From Nostoc sp. FACHB-892 (GTDB lineage Bacteria > Cyanobacteriota > Cyanobacteriia > Cyanobacteriales > Nostocaceae): a stretch of 64,000 bases of DNA. Below the pieces are notes generated by a model. The model saw only the letters and a list, made by a program, of their open reading frames with translations. It made no database searches and was not told the origin of the DNA. Location: positions 539,294 through 603,293 of the forward strand of contig NZ_JACJTR010000001.1 in assembly GCF_014698795.1 (NCBI RefSeq), in the 5' to 3' direction. Each line of letters starts with the position of its first letter. The first letter of the stretch is position 1. Of the stretch, positions 55,043-64,000 are shown piece by piece. Position numbers and translations under genes: made by a program.

Positions 55043-55781
55043 ATGTCAGGGCGATCGCTTTTCTGTTCTCCAGAAGGTATCCAAAAAGTAAAAAGAGCTT
55101 TAATTCGTTATTCCTTAACTCAAAAGGCATTAGCTGAAGATTTAGAAGTAACTCGCCAGCCGATCGGAAAATTCTTTACAGGTAAACCTGTTGACCGCAA
55201 TATCTTTGTCCAGATTTGCGACAGGCTAAATTTAGAGTGGGAAGAAGTAGTTACTGAACCAGCCAGTGAAGTAGAGGTAAATCAGGATAACAGCATTGAT
55301 ATTGATGCGATCGTGCAAGAGGTACGCGAAAAAATAAAACCCCTGATTCAAGAGCGCTGCGGCACAATGCGGGTGCTAGATATGACTCAACCCATCGGAT
55401 TGAATGACATTTACACTAGCGTCTCAACTATCATATGCCCTAAATCGTGCTATTACATCGACATCAGACTATGAATTACAACGCTCACTAAGAAGGTTTA
55501 AACAACAAATTCCTGATCCAGATAAGGATAAAGGAATATTTAAACCCTTGTGGAGAGCTAATGGAAAATCTTGGGTTGAAAAACTCAAATTTTTACTTAT
55601 TAGATATCGAAACATTGGTCACGAATGGCATTTTACTGACGAGCAAAAAGAAATATTTAAACAATATTACGATGCCCATAAAATACTTGTATCTTGTTTA
55701 AAGAGTGATTGTTATGTCAGCCGGAAAGTTCGACAGCAAATAGAAGATACTTTGTTATTACCGATCGCAGAGATTAAATAG
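55043..55781 (+). pseudogene. Remnant of a NACHT (NLR-like) STAND defence protein, ATPase deleted
   Basis: Two fused ends of one gene. The first frame (55043 to about 55430) encodes a helix-turn-helix-like N-terminus, SLFCSPEGIQKVKRALIRYS, ALAEDLEVTRQPIGKFFTGK, then ERCGTMRVLDMTQPIGLNDI and YTSV: the segment that leads into the NACHT ATPase in Nostoc STAND proteins. The second frame (about 55424-55781) encodes the C-terminal helical domain: LRRFKQQIPDPDKDKGIFKP, LIRYRNIGHEWHFTDEQKEI, SDCYVSRKVRQQIEDTLLLP. The complete NACHT domain between them, including Walker A and B, is missing, and the joint near 55425-55440 also shifts the frame. Functional versions of such genes give phage defence. Confidence 0.75.
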
Positions 55782-55942
55782 CGTCAGCAGTAATCTTAAA
55801 TACCCGTGTAGCAGTCGTTTATCTTTCAGTCCCACAGGTAAATCATTTTGGGGGTGATTTGCAATCGCTCTTGTCGATTCCCATCACTGACGCAAAAGCG
55901 ATCGCAAGTGTTTGTACTTTTTACTGACGTTGACTCGTCATA

Positions 55943-58024
55943 TTACGAATGAGGCTCTCCCAACAATACAATTGAACACTTCAATTCTTTAATTAACTGC
56001 GTTGTCACTTCGCTAACGGCTAATCCACCTGCTGTGCGATAACGAACGGAACGTAACACTGCTAGATCAAATGCCTGAGCTTCCCGAATTATGGTTCTAG
56101 CAATATCATCACCCCTGATTGTTTGGATATTCGTATTCACCTGTAATTGGCCTTTAGAAGTAATATCAGACAACTGAGATACAAAGTTTTCTACTCGATT
56201 AGACGGGGTTTTGCGGTTGTATACGTGTAATAGCACTACTTCTGCCTGATTAACATCAGCCAAAATCTGGGCAAATCTCAAAGCGCCTATAGTTTGGCGC
56301 GTTAAGTCTCCAACTGGTACAAGAATTCTTTGAATTGTCTTAGGACTACTTAAAAGGCGTGTTACTGCTACTGGACAGTGAGAAGACCAGAAAACACTAT
56401 CAATTACACTACCAAATAAGCGGGCACGCAAACCTGTTGTTTGCGACCAACCCATCACTACTAAGCTAGCGTTTTGTTCTCGACTGGTGCGGCTAATCCC
56501 CAAGGCTGCATCATCATCAATCCGAATTGCTGGTAATACTTCCACCTCAAATTCTTGACTGATTTCTTTAGCTAAATTCAATCTTTCTCGGCTTTGATCG
56601 AGTGCTGTTACTAATTGCGGATCATCCATCTGAATATGTGCTTTAGTAATAGCTAATGGCACAATTCTTCCAGATTCATGACTTGCCAGGAGTGCTGCCA
56701 TTTCTATTAGATAGCGCTGGGTTTGGGGGTTGTATATTGGCACTAATACAGTAAATGGATATTGATTTTTATCTACTTGCTCATCTTCATTATCTTGCCA
56801 CCAAGTTGTCAAACTATCTGTTTCAAAATCTGTCTGAGAAAGCTGTAGTGAAGGAGCAAATCGTGCTGTTATTATGGGGCCCAGAATTGCAGTTACCAGC
56901 ATGAGAACAATCACACTGTTTAAGACAGCTTCACTGATTAAACGCTCACCAGCAGGATTTACCGTTTGATAAGCAACTAAGGTTGCTGCTAGTGTGGCTG
57001 CTACCTGTGGTAGTGATAATGACCACATTGTTAGCAATTCCGCCGTGTTGTAGCGATACAATAATTTGGCTAAGAATGCTGCTATAAATTTGCTGCCAAT
57101 CAAAGCTACTACAATTACCAGAGTCAGCCAAATTGAACTGAGGGTTTTGATAAATGCAGGAATATTAATTAATAATCCCATGTCCACAAAGAAACAAGGG
57201 ATAAATAAAGCACTACCAATAAATTCGATTTTCTCTCTGACTGGGCTACGTCCCAGAACGTCGTTGACAGCTAAACCTGCTAAAAAAGCACCAACAATTT
57301 TTTCAACTCCAATTACCTGCGCTCCGACAGATGCTAAAAATAATGCTAGTAAGATAAACAAAAACTGGTTACTTTGTTCATCCCCAGAGCGGCGAAAAAA
57401 CTCTTTTCCTGCCCAGTCAAAGCCAAACAGGACAACAGCAGTGTAAATTGCTAATCCACCCAATAAAATCGCTAAACTCATGGCGGAGAATTCTCCTCCA
57501 TGAATTCCAACACAAATCGCCAATACTAGCAAAGCACCTGTGTCAGTAAAAATTGTGGCACCAATCGTGACGGTTACAGCTTCATTCGTTACCACTCCGA
57601 GACGACTCACAATTGGATATGCCAAGAGGGTATGAGAGGCCAGTAAAGAACCAATGAGGACGGAGGCATTCCAACTAAAATTGAATAATCGTCCTGTAGC
57701 AATGCCAGCAATCATTGGAACTAAAAATGTTAAAATACCAAACCCAATTGAGCGATTTCTAGTTTTACGAAACTGCTCTAAGTCAATTTCTAAACCTGCT
57801 ACGAACATTAAATAAAGTTTGCCTATTTCTGAGAGCAGATTAATAGTTTCAGACTCATGATTTAATAACTTTAGCCCATTTTGACCTAGTAATATGCCTG
57901 CCACCAACAACCCCACTAATCCAGGTAGCCGCAGCCGCTCAAATATAGGAGGTACAGTAAAGATTACTGTTAGGAGAATTGTAAATGCAACGATAGGGCT
58001 GTCTGTGAGCGAGTTCAGTGCCAT
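55943..58024 (-). CDS. CPA2-family cation/proton antiporter with C-terminal universal stress domains
   Basis: 693 residues. About 12 transmembrane segments (residues 10-390) with LPGLVGLLVAGILLGQNGLK and GALLVLAICVGIHGGEFSAM, as in Na+/H+ (KefB/NhaS-type) exchangers. Two USP-like domains follow: one from about 430 (FTVLVPIYNPQTQRYLIEMA) and one from about 565 (RILVPVGDLTRQTIGALRFA). The second has the typical GxVxxxV-type end (ASLVVMGWSQTTGLRARLFG is the first domain's end). USP domains may sense ATP or stress. It is monocistronic. Confidence 0.88.
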   Translation of the reverse strand: MALNSLTDSPIVAFTILLTVIFTVPPIFERLRLPGLVGLLVAGILLGQNGLKLLNHESETINLLSEIGKLYLMFVAGLEIDLEQFRKTRNRSIGFGILTFLVPMIAGIATGRLFNFSWNASVLIGSLLASHTLLAYPIVSRLGVVTNEAVTVTIGATIFTDTGALLVLAICVGIHGGEFSAMSLAILLGGLAIYTAVVLFGFDWAGKEFFRRSGDEQSNQFLFILLALFLASVGAQVIGVEKIVGAFLAGLAVNDVLGRSPVREKIEFIGSALFIPCFFVDMGLLINIPAFIKTLSSIWLTLVIVVALIGSKFIAAFLAKLLYRYNTAELLTMWSLSLPQVAATLAATLVAYQTVNPAGERLISEAVLNSVIVLMLVTAILGPIITARFAPSLQLSQTDFETDSLTTWWQDNEDEQVDKNQYPFTVLVPIYNPQTQRYLIEMAALLASHESGRIVPLAITKAHIQMDDPQLVTALDQSRERLNLAKEISQEFEVEVLPAIRIDDDAALGISRTSREQNASLVVMGWSQTTGLRARLFGSVIDSVFWSSHCPVAVTRLLSSPKTIQRILVPVGDLTRQTIGALRFAQILADVNQAEVVLLHVYNRKTPSNRVENFVSQLSDITSKGQLQVNTNIQTIRGDDIARTIIREAQAFDLAVLRSVRYRTAGGLAVSEVTTQLIKELKCSIVLLGEPHS

Positions 58025-58439
58025 GTTTAATAATTAAGCCTAAATAAATAGTAAAGTAAATCTAGAGATAGCATAAGAAATTTTACTTAAAGTTTTTTGT
58101 TTATTCAGTTTTATTAGTTACAAATCATAAAAACTTTAACAGCATAAAGGTTGCGATCGCATTCCGATTCTACCTTAAGAAGGATTTTATATATCTACAG
58201 TGTGAAATATTGATACAATTTATAGTAATAAAAATAATTGCTCTTTAAAGAGTAAGAAATTCTTTCAAAAAACTATAAATAGTTTATTAAATATAGCAAT
58301 TCTTGTTTAAATGATTATGAATGCACAGATGTGTGCCCTTAATTCTCTGCATCATATCTAGAAAAATCTGGAAGACCGCTCTTATGGGTTCCTATCAATG
58401 ATAATTTTAAACATTGGGAACTTCTAAAAATCAAAGTTT
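58025..58439. other. Gene-free interval upstream of chlM
   Basis: AT-rich, with one HIP1-like site near 58155 and no ORF of note. It separates two divergently transcribed genes and must contain both promoters. Confidence 0.5.
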
Positions 58440-59126
58440 ATGAACACAGCCGACGATAAAACGATTGTTCGCGAGTATTTCAATTCCACAGGGTTTGACC
58501 GTTGGAAGCGAATCTACGGCGATGGCGAAGTCAATAAAGTCCAACTAGACATCCGCAATGGACACCAGCAAACCGTGGATACAGTTCTCGGCTGGCTGAA
58601 GGCTGATAATAATTTACCAGAGCTATCAATCTGCGATGCTGGCTGTGGTGTCGGTAGTCTCAGCATTCCTTTAGCGGTAGATGGTGCTAAAGTTTATGCC
58701 ACCGATATTTCTGAAAAAATGGTGGAAGAAGGCAAAGATAGAGCAAAGCTTACCTTGGGAAATACTGAAAATCCCACTTTTGCCGTGCAGGATTTGGAAT
58801 CGTTGAGTGGGAGTTACCATACCGTTATTTGCTTAGATGTTCTCATCCACTACCCCCAAGAAAAAGCGGATGAGATGATTTCTCATCTCTGTTCTTTGGC
58901 ACAGTCGCGGATAATTCTCAGTTTTGCGCCGAAGACTTGCGCTCTGAGTATACTTAAGAAAATTGGCAGTTTCTTTCCCGGAGCAAGTAAAGCGACTCGT
59001 GCATATTTGCATCGTGAAGCTGATGTGGTGAAAATTTTAGAAAGTAATGGCTTTTCATTGCAACGAAAAGCGATGACGAAGACTCGTTTTTATTTTTCCC
59101 GTCTACTGGAAGCTACACGTAATTGA
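58440..59126 (+). CDS. chlM: Magnesium protoporphyrin IX methyltransferase
   Basis: 228 residues, normal length. Family features: TIVREYFNSTGFDRWKRIYG at the N-terminus, the SAM-binding CDAGCGVGSLSIPLA, VYATDISEKMVEEGKDRA, DVLIHYPQEKADEMI, and the C-terminal KTRFYFSRLLEA. It methylates the propionate group of Mg-protoporphyrin IX in chlorophyll synthesis, at the plasma or thylakoid membrane. Monocistronic and followed by a strong hairpin (59142-59169). Confidence 0.95.
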   Translation: MNTADDKTIVREYFNSTGFDRWKRIYGDGEVNKVQLDIRNGHQQTVDTVLGWLKADNNLPELSICDAGCGVGSLSIPLAVDGAKVYATDISEKMVEEGKDRAKLTLGNTENPTFAVQDLESLSGSYHTVICLDVLIHYPQEKADEMISHLCSLAQSRIILSFAPKTCALSILKKIGSFFPGASKATRAYLHREADVVKILESNGFSLQRKAMTKTRFYFSRLLEATRN

Positions 59127-59141
59127 AAATTTTAGCACTAA

Positions 59142-59169
59142 TAGCCGACAGGCTAAAGCCTGTCGGCTA
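59142..59169 (+). terminator. Palindromic hairpin after chlM
   Basis: TAGCCGACAGGCT-AA-AGCCTGTCGGCTA: perfect 13-bp arms with a 2-nt centre, 16 nt past the chlM stop. It lacks a T-tract, so it may be a dispersed repeat that acts as a transcript end. Confidence 0.6.
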
Positions 59170-59265
59170 CACAAGCTCAGTTAATCTACGTAGAAGACGG
59201 CAGGTTAGTTTTATTTTTAACATTTGACGCTTGCGTAAATTTCAGCTTACTAAGCTAATTCGTGA

Positions 59266-59297
59266 CTAAATTGTATAAACACTGTTTACGGTCGTTA
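59266..59297. repeat. 32-bp dispersed repeat, copy 2
   Basis: CTAAATTGTATAAACACTGT then TTACGGTCGTTA; one difference from 49875-49906. It directly precedes a heptamer tandem array (59294-59328). Confidence 0.75.
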
Positions 59298-59328
59298 AGT
59301 GTTAACTGTTGACGGTTAACGGTTAATC
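59294..59328. repeat. Heptanucleotide tandem repeat (GTTAACG type), five units
   Basis: GTTAAGT GTTAACT GTTGACG then GTTAACG GTTAATC. Same class as 45522-45563; it overlaps the end of the dispersed 32-bp repeat. Confidence 0.8.
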
Positions 59329-59331
59329 TAA

Positions 59332-59562
59332 TCAGCATTTAAATTGCAACATAGTTATTAATAAATATAATTTACCATTTTTTCTATTTGTGCAACAAAG
59401 CCGTATAAAGTTAGAGAGTTCTTGGGAGATTTTAGCGAGAATATCAAAACGATTATGAAAACTAGCATTATCTAAAATTAAAACAATCTTGGGGTCAATA
59501 TCCTGAAAATCTTCGGCTCTGTTTCCCTGACTTATCCATTTATAGATTATCTGGATCTCCAT
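59332..59562 (-). pseudogene. IS630-type transposase fragment
   Basis: The fragment DIDPKIVLILDNASFHNRFD followed by ILAKISQELSNFIRL matches the second catalytic Asp region of IS630-family transposases (LILDNASxH). The first Asp domain and the Glu domain (PAYSPDLNPIE type) are missing; the frame ends in unrelated codons. No intact inverted repeats of the element were found. Confidence 0.7.
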
Positions 59563-59633
59563 GCATACACCAATATGCTACTGTTCTGGGGGAACAACCT
59601 AAAAAATTATAAGCAGATGATAGGGAGTTAATT

Positions 59634-59873
59634 ATGCGATTAGAACCACTTTATCAAAGAGACAGAGAACAAGCTATACAAGAAGGAAAGAAACAAGGAG
59701 AACAACGTTTAGTTCTACGTTAACTCAATCGCCGTATTGGTGAGATTGATACGTCATTAATCGAGCAAATTCAACGCTTATCGCTTGAACAATTAGAGAA
59801 TTTAGGAGAAGCATTGCTAGACTTTTCTAGTGTTGCTGATTTAGAAACTTGGTTAAACCAACAATCAATCTAA
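59634..59873 (+). pseudogene. C-terminal remnant of an Rpn/DUF4351-type nuclease gene
   Basis: 80 codons with a stop at codon 30 (59721-59723). After the stop the frame reads LNRRIGEIDTSLIEQIQRLS then LEQLENLGEALLDFSSVADL and ETWLNQQSI, the DUF4351 tail found in cyanobacterial Rpn (recombination-promoting nuclease/putative transposase) proteins. Before it is the charged linker EGKKQGEQRLVLR. The nuclease domain is absent. Confidence 0.75.
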
Positions 59874-60193
59874 TTTATTATTACTACACCTGGCGAGTAG
59901 AAGTCGCGGCTATACAGACGAAACCCACCTCCGTAGGTTAAAAATTCTTGATTTTCTCTTAGTCCACGGAGGTAGCCTACCCTGCGGGAACGCTAAGGGC
60001 GAATGTTTGTGTAGTAGCGAATTCTATTCGCTTAATACTTTTCAAACTAAACTAAACTTTCAGTATAAAAAAAGTTGCTAATAACCGATTACCAGTAAGG
60101 CTTTCATCATAAAAGTAAGCTAAACTTTTATAGCCAAGTATTGCCTAAAAATTTCATAATTAAAGATAGAACATCCCAATGGAGAACATAAAA
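59874..60193. other. Spacer upstream of acnB with an inverted repeat
   Basis: CCACCTCCGTAGG and CCACGGAGGTAGCC (59927-59986) form an imperfect inverted pair, with GCGGGAACGCTAAGGGCGAA after it; both are typical Nostoc spacer motifs. The acnB promoter probably lies in the last 150 nt. Confidence 0.5.
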
Positions 60194-62854
60194 ATGCTAG
60201 AACAATATCGTAAACACGTTGCCGAAAGAGCAGCACTCGGTATTCCTCCTTTACCATTGGATGCGAAGCAAACCTCAGAATTATGTGAATTACTGAAAAA
60301 TCCGCCCAAGGGTCAAGAGGATATATTATTACATTTATTGCGCGATCGCGTTTCTCCTGGTGTTGATCCAGCAGCTTATGTCAAAGCCGGATTTCTCACC
60401 GCGATCGCCAAAAAGGAAATCACTAGTCCCTTGGTTTCGCGCATAGAAGCGGTGCAATTGCTGGGCACGATGGTAGGTGGTTACAATGTGCAATCTTTAA
60501 TCGATTTGCTGCAATGGCCTACCGTATCCGTCTCAGACTCATCTGAAACACCTTTAGTAATGGGTGGACAAGGAAAGGAACCCATTTCCGCCTACGCCGC
60601 CAACGCCTTAAGCAAAATCCTCTTGGTGTACGACGCTTACCACGATGTTTTAGAGTTATCTAAAACCAATCCTTTCGCAAAACGGGTGGTTGACTCTTGG
60701 GCGGAAGCTGAATGGTTTACCATGCGCCCCACAGTTCCAGAAGCGATTACTGTCACCGTTTTTAAAGTTCCAGGCGAAACCAATACCGACGATTTATCAC
60801 CCGCCCAAAGCGCCACAACTCGCCCGGATATTCCCTTACACGCTTTAGTGATGTTAGAGTCACGGCAACCGGGAAGTTTACAAACCATTGCCGAACTGAA
60901 GAAGAAAGGGCATCCTGTAGCTTATGTGGGAGATGTAGTTGGTACAGGTTCTTCGCGTAAATCTGCCATCAACTCGGTGTTGTGGCACATGGGAAATGAT
61001 ATACCTTTTGTGCCAAACAAACGCGCTGGGGGTTATGTTTTAGGTGGTGCGATCGCGCCAATCTTCTTTAACACAGCTGAAGATGCCGGTGCTTTGCCTA
61101 TTCAGTGCGATGTCACCAAACTCGAAACCGGCATGGTAATTACCATCCATCCCTACAAAGGCGAAATCACAAACGAAGCAGGCGAAGTCATTTCTACCTT
61201 TGCCCTCAAACCTGACACCATCCTCGATGAAGTCCGCGCAGGTGGACGCATCCCCCTACTTATTGGACGTACCCTCACCGATAAAACTCGTCTTGCACTT
61301 GGTTTAGAACACAGCACCGTTTTCACCCGTCCCCAGCAAGCCTTTGATACAGGTAAAGGCTACAGCCTAGCACAGAAAATGGTAGGTAAAGCTTGCGGAT
61401 TACCTGGTGTGCGTCCCGGCACATCTTGCGAACCCATCATCACCACCGTTGGTTCTCAAGATACCACAGGCCCCATGACCCGCGACGAATTAAAAGAACT
61501 CGCCTGTCTTGGTTTCAGTGCAGACTTAGTAATACAAAGTTTCTGCCACACAGCAGCTTATCCCAAACCAGTAGACATCCAAACCCATCACGAACTCCCC
61601 GACTTCTTTGCTTCTCGTGGCGGTGTCGCCCTCCGTCCCGGTGATGGTATCATCCACTCTTGGTTAAACCGGATGCTGCTACCCGACACCGTGGGAACTG
61701 GCGGCGACTCTCACACCCGCTTCCCCTTGGGTATTTCCTTCCCCGCCGGTTCTGGGTTAGTGGCCTTTGCAGCCGCCTTGGGTGTGATGCCTTTAGATAT
61801 GCCAGAGTCAGTTTTGGTAAGATTTAAAGGAGAATTGCAACCAGGTATCACCCTGCGCGATGTCGTGAATGCCATACCCTACGTAGCAATTCAAAAAGGT
61901 TTGCTGACAGTAGAGAAGCAGAACAAGAAAAATGTCTTCTCCGGACGAATTCTGGAAATAGAAGGTTTGCCAGATTTAAAAGTTGAACAAGCCTTTGAAC
62001 TCACCGATGCTAGTGCTGAACGTTCTTGTGCCGGATGCACAATTAAGCTGAGTGCAGAGACAATTTCTGAATATCTGCGTTCTAACATCGCGTTGCTGAA
62101 AAATATGATAGCACGGGGCTATCAAGATGCGCGTACCATGCTGCGCCGTGTGGCAAAGATGGAAGAATGGTTAGCAAATCCTGTGTTATTAGAAGGCGAT
62201 GCCGATGCGGAGTATGCCGAAATAATTGAAATTGATTTAAACGAAATCAAAGAACCAATTGTTGCTGCTCCCAATGACCCCGATAATGTTAAATTATTAT
62301 CGCAAGTTGCTAATGATCCTGTGCAAGAAGTATTCGTCGGTTCTTGTATGACGAATATTGGTCATTATCGGGCAACAGCGAAAGTTTTGGAAGGTGCAGG
62401 TGAAGTGAAAACTCGCCTGTGGATAGCACCACCAACGCGTATGGATGAACACCAATTAAAAGAAGAAGGTGTATACAGCGTTTTTGGGGCTGCGGGTGCT
62501 AGAACAGAAATGCCAGGATGCAGTTTGTGTATGGGTAATCAGGCGCGAGTTGCTGATGGCACAACAGTGTTTTCTACCTCTACCCGCAACTTCAATAATC
62601 GCATGGGTAAAGATGCGCGGGTGTATCTTGGTTCAGCAGAATTAGCCGCAGTTTGTGCGCTGTTAGGACGGCTTCCCACAGTGCAGGAATATTTGGATAT
62701 TGTGGCGAGTAGAATTCATCCTTTTGCAGATGATTTGTATCGGTATTTGAACTTTGATCAAATTGCTGGTTTTGAGGATGAAGGGCGCGTGATTGCGTTG
62801 GAAGATATGCCGAGGCTTGAGGATATTTTGGGTATGCCTACGGCAGCGAGGTAG
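60194..62854 (+). CDS. acnB: Aconitate hydratase B (bifunctional with 2-methylisocitrate dehydratase)
   Basis: 886 residues from the ATG at 60194. I prefer it to the ATG at 60179 because a GGAGA lies 8 nt upstream and the protein then begins [20 protein letters not shown], as AcnB does. Domain order is that of AcnB: HEAT-like domain, swivel domain ([20 protein letters not shown]), then the catalytic domains. The [4Fe-4S] ligands are in [13 protein letters not shown] and [13 protein letters not shown]. It interconverts citrate and isocitrate in the TCA cycle and supplies 2-oxoglutarate for nitrogen assimilation. Monocistronic and followed by a good terminator. Confidence 0.95.
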   Translation: MLEQYRKHVAERAALGIPPLPLDAKQTSELCELLKNPPKGQEDILLHLLRDRVSPGVDPAAYVKAGFLTAIAKKEITSPLVSRIEAVQLLGTMVGGYNVQSLIDLLQWPTVSVSDSSETPLVMGGQGKEPISAYAANALSKILLVYDAYHDVLELSKTNPFAKRVVDSWAEAEWFTMRPTVPEAITVTVFKVPGETNTDDLSPAQSATTRPDIPLHALVMLESRQPGSLQTIAELKKKGHPVAYVGDVVGTGSSRKSAINSVLWHMGNDIPFVPNKRAGGYVLGGAIAPIFFNTAEDAGALPIQCDVTKLETGMVITIHPYKGEITNEAGEVISTFALKPDTILDEVRAGGRIPLLIGRTLTDKTRLALGLEHSTVFTRPQQAFDTGKGYSLAQKMVGKACGLPGVRPGTSCEPIITTVGSQDTTGPMTRDELKELACLGFSADLVIQSFCHTAAYPKPVDIQTHHELPDFFASRGGVALRPGDGIIHSWLNRMLLPDTVGTGGDSHTRFPLGISFPAGSGLVAFAAALGVMPLDMPESVLVRFKGELQPGITLRDVVNAIPYVAIQKGLLTVEKQNKKNVFSGRILEIEGLPDLKVEQAFELTDASAERSCAGCTIKLSAETISEYLRSNIALLKNMIARGYQDARTMLRRVAKMEEWLANPVLLEGDADAEYAEIIEIDLNEIKEPIVAAPNDPDNVKLLSQVANDPVQEVFVGSCMTNIGHYRATAKVLEGAGEVKTRLWIAPPTRMDEHQLKEEGVYSVFGAAGARTEMPGCSLCMGNQARVADGTTVFSTSTRNFNNRMGKDARVYLGSAELAAVCALLGRLPTVQEYLDIVASRIHPFADDLYRYLNFDQIAGFEDEGRVIALEDMPRLEDILGMPTAAR

Positions 62855-62897
62855 GTAATAATTGACATGAAATGCCCCAGGTTTTAATCTGTGATTA

Positions 62898-62931
62898 CAT
62901 TAAAAAGCCCGCATTAGCAGGCTTTTTAATG
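62898..62931 (+). terminator. Rho-independent terminator after acnB
   Basis: CATTAAAAAGCC-CGCATTAGCA-GGCTTTTTAATG: perfect 12-bp arms with a 10-nt loop and a T5 run in the 3' arm. It lies 44 nt past the acnB stop. Confidence 0.8.
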
Positions 62932-63009
62932 TAAATTCCTCACACTGAAGTCTTTGATAATACAAAAATTAGTTATTATCGTATATGATACATAAAGCAA
63001 ATAACAAGC

Positions 63010-64000
63010 ATGAAAGCATCAGAAACAACTCTTCGTAACTTACTAGAAGGTGGTAAACAGTTTCAAATACCTCTTTTTCAGCGACCATACTCTTGGAAAC
63101 AGGAAAATTGGAAGACTCTTTGGGAAGATTTGATGAGTCTCTATAATGATGAAGTACAAGGTTCTTATTTTCTTGGCCCCATAGTTACACAAGCTGAATT
63201 AGGAACAGCTGACGGCATCACTCCATATGTTGTAATAGATGGGCAACAACGTCTTACCACCCTTAGTATTCTCTTAGCAGCATTACGAAATCATCTTAAA
63301 AAAGATGATAAACAAATGTCTGAACAGATATATGAATTTTATTTAATTAACAAATATCATAAAAATGACGATTACTTTAAAGTATTACCTACTCAAAATG
63401 ATCGTGATGCATATAAAAATATAGTTGAAGCTAAAACAGCTAAAACAGCTAAAACCAAAAATCCAGAATTGCAGTCAGGGCAAATAAATGAAGCTTATAA
63501 TTTTTTTGATAAACGGCTGAAAGAATCTGTCCCTGAGCAAGATATACCTCTTGATTTAACAAAATTGAAAAAAATTATATTAGAGCAATTAGTTATAGTA
63601 AATATAACTTCTGATGCAAACGATAACCCATATCTTATTTTTGAAAGTTTAAATAATAAGGGAGAAGAACTAACTCAGGTAGACTTGGTTCGTAACTATA
63701 TATTTATGAGGTTGCCGCATGAAGAGCGAGAAGAGGTATATGAGAATGAATGGTTACCTTTTGTAGAAAGTTATAAATCTAGTGTTAGCCAAAAAGTGTA
63801 TTCAGACGAATTAACAAATGCATTTTGGTTTTATCTACGTAAAGATGGTGAAGCAGTTAACCAAAAAGAAATTTCAGTAAATCGCAAAGTTTTTTCCAAG
63901 AGAATAAGCGTCAAGATTTTGTAAACAGAGATACATTTTTTGCTGAACTATGTGAAACCGGAGGTGATGATTAATTAGGTTTACTTATAGCAAGGCATAT
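63010..64000 (+). pseudogene. DUF262 (GmrSD-type restriction) protein gene, frameshifted and cut by window edge
   Basis: Codons 1-295 give a typical DUF262 N-terminus: TLRNLLEGGKQFQIPLFQRP, YSWKQENWKTLWEDL, and the nucleotide-binding YVVIDGQQRLTTLSILLAAL; later LIFESLNNKGEELTQVDLVR. At a T6 run (63890-63895) the conserved frame moves by -1: the zero frame ends at 63924, whereas the shifted frame goes on as FQENKRQDFVNRDTFFAELC before it also meets a stop at 63972. DUF262 proteins such as GmrS cleave modified phage DNA. A 9-bp repeat (AKTAKTAKT) near residue 140 is unusual. The gene appears inactive, or holds more than one error. Confidence 0.7.

Overview
The window reads as chromosomal DNA of a filamentous, heterocyst-forming cyanobacterium (Nostocales, Nostoc/Anabaena-like). 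The palindrome GCGATCGC (HIP1) is very frequent. Photosynthesis genes are present (petN, chlM), as are cyanobacterial markers (Ycf46-type AAA ATPase, split pntA, UPF0182, DUF2808). The left edge carries a hetP gene with a HetR-type palindrome upstream. No tRNA, rRNA, CRISPR array or prophage was seen.

Layout. 1-2.3 kb: truncated hetP, about 1 kb of leader with a HetR target, and a short ORF that looks like an internally deleted hetC. 2.7-5.7 kb: GH116 glucosylceramidase-like enzyme and a small conserved protein. 5.7-8.5 kb: a repeat-rich accessory island with a REP-associated tyrosine transposase, many GTAGGGGCAC palindromes, a 21-bp tandem repeat and two toxin-antitoxin loci with broken toxins. 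8.8-19.3 kb: UPF0182 membrane protein, small hypotheticals, GH100 invertase, an SDR dehydrogenase, a lipoprotein methyltransferase and an APC permease. 20.2-24.4 kb: two exported proteins (one with a PEP-CTERM-like tail) and a Tat-type flavin amine oxidase. 25-34 kb: TspO, membrane proteins, and a signalling block made of an ethylene-receptor-type hybrid kinase, a REC-kinase hybrid and a four-GAF kinase, with petN between them. 34-37.3 kb: a second accessory island with three toxin-antitoxin loci (one intact, one with a stopped ParE, one with a frameshifted antitoxin) and arrays of HIP1-containing repeats.

38-51 kb is mostly housekeeping: pntA-pntA2-pntB; the cluster rpmH-rnpA-PH protein-yidC-jag with yceD; Ycf46; SH3 and peptidoglycan-binding proteins. 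51-59 kb: sbcC, the fused remains of a NACHT (NLR-like) defence gene, a CPA2 antiporter with USP domains, and chlM. 59-60 kb holds relics of an IS630 transposase and an Rpn-type nuclease. 60-64 kb: acnB and a broken DUF262 (GmrSD-like) gene at the right edge.

The main theme is genome wear around mobile repeats. Antitoxins survive beside stopped toxins, a NACHT gene has lost its ATPase, a hetC-like gene has lost its transporter core in frame, and palindromic repeats have entered two coding sequences without breaking the frame. Three sensor kinases in 7 kb, one with an ethylene-binding domain, make 26.8-33.8 kb the main functional region of interest.
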